Of a stretch of 64,000 nt of DNA, positions 62,303-64,000 are shown one piece after another. Made by a program: the position numbers and the translations under genes. The stretch covers positions 124,001 through 188,000 of the forward strand of contig JAAEOK010000098.1 of NCBI GenBank assembly GCA_024244705.1, read 5' to 3'. Numbering within the stretch: position 1 is the stretch's first letter; each line of letters begins with the position of its first letter. Source of the DNA: Alphaproteobacteria bacterium (lineage in GTDB: Bacteria; Pseudomonadota; Alphaproteobacteria; JAAEOK01). Under the pieces are notes generated by a model that was not told where the DNA came from, did not search any database, and was given only the letters and a program-made list of their open reading frames with translations.

Positions 62303-63046
62303 ATGATCGCTCTTCCGCGCGTGATCGGCCATCGGGGCTGCGCCGGAACGGCGCCCGAGAACACACTCGCCGGACTGCGCCGAGCGCGGGACCTGGGCTG
62401 CACCTGGGTCGAGTTCGATGCCCGCATCGCGGCCGATGGCACAGCCGTATTGATGCACGACGCGACCGTCGACCGCACCACCGACGGCAAGGGCGCGGTC
62501 GCCGACAAGACGGCTGCCGACCTGGCGCGACTCGATGCCGGGTCGTGGTTTGGCCACGGCTTCGCCGGCGAATCCCCACCATCCCTCGAGGCCGTGCTGG
62601 CCCACTGCATGGCGCTTGGTCTCGGCGCCGATATAGAAGTCAAGGCCGACCGCCGGGGGCCGGGCCGCGATCGCCGCGCGGCGGTCGCTGCGGTGGCGCG
62701 GGCGATCGCTGCCAGCGGCGCGCGGGACACAATGCCAATATTGCTCTCGAGCTTCGACGTCGAGGTGATTTCCTGGGCCCGGCGCTTGCTGCCGCAACTG
62801 CCCCGCATGCTGGCGGCGGGGTCGCCGGGCGGTGAATCGCTCCCTACCGCGCAGAGGCTTGATTGCATGGCCATCGCCTGCAATGCGGAGCGCGCGCGGC
62901 CCGATGATGTCAACCGGATCCGGGCCGCGGGCCTGGCCGTCGTGACCTATACGGTAAACCAGGCCGCGCGGGCGACGGCCCTCTATGCCATCGGCGTCGA
63001 CGCCATCGTCAGCGACCACCCGGACCGCATCGGCGGCGCAGGGTGA
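62303..63046 (+). CDS. Glycerophosphodiester phosphodiesterase
   Basis: 247-residue TIM-barrel enzyme that cleaves glycerophosphodiesters to glycerol-3-phosphate and an alcohol. Active-site motifs: IGHRGCAGTAPENTLAGLRRA (His ~8, Arg ~9, Glu ~15), WVEFDARIAADGTAVLMHDATVDRTTDGKG (metal Glu and Asp, His ~50). Then DIEVKADRR and VVTYTVNQ. ATG 62303 gives the family N-terminus. It has no signal peptide, so it is cytosolic like UgpQ. It follows the pnp hairpin and converges on fabI. Confidence 0.93.
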   Translation: MIALPRVIGHRGCAGTAPENTLAGLRRARDLGCTWVEFDARIAADGTAVLMHDATVDRTTDGKGAVADKTAADLARLDAGSWFGHGFAGESPPSLEAVLAHCMALGLGADIEVKADRRGPGRDRRAAVAAVARAIAASGARDTMPILLSSFDVEVISWARRLLPQLPRMLAAGSPGGESLPTAQRLDCMAIACNAERARPDDVNRIRAAGLAVVTYTVNQAARATALYAIGVDAIVSDHPDRIGGAG

Positions 63047-63109
63047 TCTCGACGGATCGCGGGAATGAACGGCGTCGCGTCAACGAACGGCGGCCCTTGC
63101 CCCGGCTTC

Positions 63110-63928
63110 CTATGCCTCTGATTTCCGCGCGTTGATGCGGTCGGGCGAAGGGATGGCGATGGCATGGAAGCCGCAATCGACATGGTGGACCTCACCGGTA
63201 ACGCCGCGCGACAGATCGGAGGCCAAATAGAGGCCCGCGGCGCCGATGTCCTCGAGGGTGGCGTTGCGTTCCATCGGGGATTGGTCGGCGGTCCAGCGAT
63301 AGACGAAGCGGGCATCGGCGATCGCCGATCCGGCGAGCGTGCGCACCGGCCCGGCAGAGATCGCGTTGACTCGGATCCCCTGCGGTCCGAGGTCGTTGGC
63401 GAGGTAGCGTACGCTGGATTCGAGCGCCGCCTTGGCCACCCCCATCACGTTGTAGTTCGGGGTGACCCGTTCGGCGCCGAGATAGGTCAAGGTGATGAGA
63501 CTGCCCCCGCTGTCCATGACCGAGCGCGCGGCGCGGGCGACGGCGGTAAAGGAATAGCAGGAGATCTGCAAGGTACGGGTGAAATTGGCCTTGGTCGTGT
63601 CGAGGTAGGCACCCTTGAGCCCGGCCTTATCGGAATAGGCGATCGCGTGGACGATGAAATCGAGCTGGCCCCACTGCGCGGCCACGGCATCGACCGCGCC
63701 CTGGATCTCGTCGTCCTTCTCGACGTCGCACTTGACGACGATTTCGGCGCCCACCGATTCGGCGAGCGGGCGAACCCGCTTGACGAAGGCGTCGTCCTGG
63801 TAGGTAAAGGCCAGGGTGGCGCCGGCCTCGCTGAGCGCACTGGCGATGCCCCAGGCGATCGACCGGTCATTGGCGACGCCCATCACGACGCCACGCTTTC
63901 CGGCCATCAGGCCCTGGACATTGCTCAT
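63110..63928 (-). CDS. fabI: Enoyl-[acyl-carrier-protein] reductase (NADH)
   Basis: 272-residue last-step reductase of fatty acid elongation. SDR fold with GVANDRSIAWGIASALSEAGA (cofactor loop, residues 17-37), SLITLTYLGAERVTPNYNVMGVAKAALESSVRYLAND (catalytic Tyr-X6-Lys), and IRVNAISAGPVRTLAGSAI (flexible substrate loop). This is the triclosan-sensitive FabI type. ATG 63928 was chosen because GAGGA of the fabB stop region sits 7 nt upstream; an in-frame start at 63949 would overlap fabB. Part of the conserved fabA-fabB-fabI order. Confidence 0.96.
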   Translation of the reverse strand: MSNVQGLMAGKRGVVMGVANDRSIAWGIASALSEAGATLAFTYQDDAFVKRVRPLAESVGAEIVVKCDVEKDDEIQGAVDAVAAQWGQLDFIVHAIAYSDKAGLKGAYLDTTKANFTRTLQISCYSFTAVARAARSVMDSGGSLITLTYLGAERVTPNYNVMGVAKAALESSVRYLANDLGPQGIRVNAISAGPVRTLAGSAIADARFVYRWTADQSPMERNATLEDIGAAGLYLASDLSRGVTGEVHHVDCGFHAIAIPSPDRINARKSEA

Positions 63929-63938
63929 CAAAGATTCC

Positions 63939-64000
63939 TCAGGCATCAAATTTCTTGAACACCAGCGAAGCGTTTGTCCCGCCGAATCCGAACGAGTTGG
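63939..64000 (-). CDS. fabB: 3-oxoacyl-[acyl-carrier-protein] synthase I, C-terminal end
   Basis: The last 19 codons of a gene entering from the right edge: NSFGFGGTNASLVFKKFDA-stop. The NSFGFGGTNA motif is the conserved C-terminal strand and loop of beta-ketoacyl synthases of the KAS I/II class, near the active site; the ending LVFKKFDA and the position 10 nt ahead of fabI point to FabB. The rest is outside the window. Confidence 0.88.
   Translation of the reverse strand, partial: NSFGFGGTNASLVFKKFDA

Overview
The window is one contiguous stretch of a high-GC alphaproteobacterial chromosome, most likely a Rhodospirillales-like lineage (order-level placement is inference). The evidence is the gene order trpS / usp / nfu / tsaB / rimI / fur / olsB / olsA / miaB / phoH / ybeY / corC / lnt / XRE regulator / metK / trmB / rimP / nusA / ylxR / infB / rbfA / truB / rpsO / pnp / fabI / fabB. 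This is a familiar alphaproteobacterial backbone, with mutS / glnD / murJ just before it. No rRNA, tRNA, CRISPR array, transposase or prophage was seen. No gap between genes exceeds about 300 bases.

1-10.9 kb holds metabolic and repair genes: the 3' end of ATP-type PEP carboxykinase, a small SHOCT protein, a glutathione S-transferase broken by a one-base frameshift, DNA polymerase I with a lipoprotein and an EI24-type membrane protein upstream of it, a PfkB-family sugar or nucleoside kinase, an AmpG-like transporter, alanine dehydrogenase overlapping inorganic pyrophosphatase, and a macrodomain protein.

10.9-15.5 kb is an abnormal phosphate (Pho) locus on the minus strand. phoR reads in frame, with no stop codon, into a porin. 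A 56-residue lipoprotein follows. Then comes a three-repeat Pho box in front of a pstS that lacks its last ~100 residues and runs directly into phoB. phoB itself is frameshifted before its DNA-binding domain. pstC, pstA, pstB and phoU are absent. This looks like deletion and decay of a Pho regulon, or a local assembly problem.

15.6-31 kb carries an exported Q-rich protein, malic enzyme (MaeB), a membrane-associated stress-like protein, MutS, three accessory genes, GlnD, MurJ and TrpS. 31-40 kb is the accessory part of the window. It has a winged-helix-like membrane-anchored small protein, a TSUP transporter with its TIGR02186 partner, a 270-bp palindromic element, a universal stress protein, and then a tightly coupled trio: fatty-acid-hydroxylase-like protein, GH3 acyl-amide synthetase, and dipeptide-epimerase-like enolase-superfamily enzyme. 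A convergent HpcH/CitE-like lyase and a Bax-like glucosaminidase follow. The trio interrupts the conserved usp-nfu junction and is the best candidate here for an undescribed pathway, probably making or remodelling an acyl-amino-acid.

40-64 kb is the housekeeping backbone: Fe-S assembly, tRNA modification, ornithine-lipid synthesis (olsBA), the ybeY/phoH cluster, metK preceded by an overlapping 45-codon zinc-ribbon ORF, the nusA-infB translation operon, rpsO-pnp, a glycerophosphodiesterase, and on the minus strand fabB-fabI. Many neighbouring pairs overlap by 4 nt (ATGA, GTGA or TTGA), so these operons are translationally coupled.
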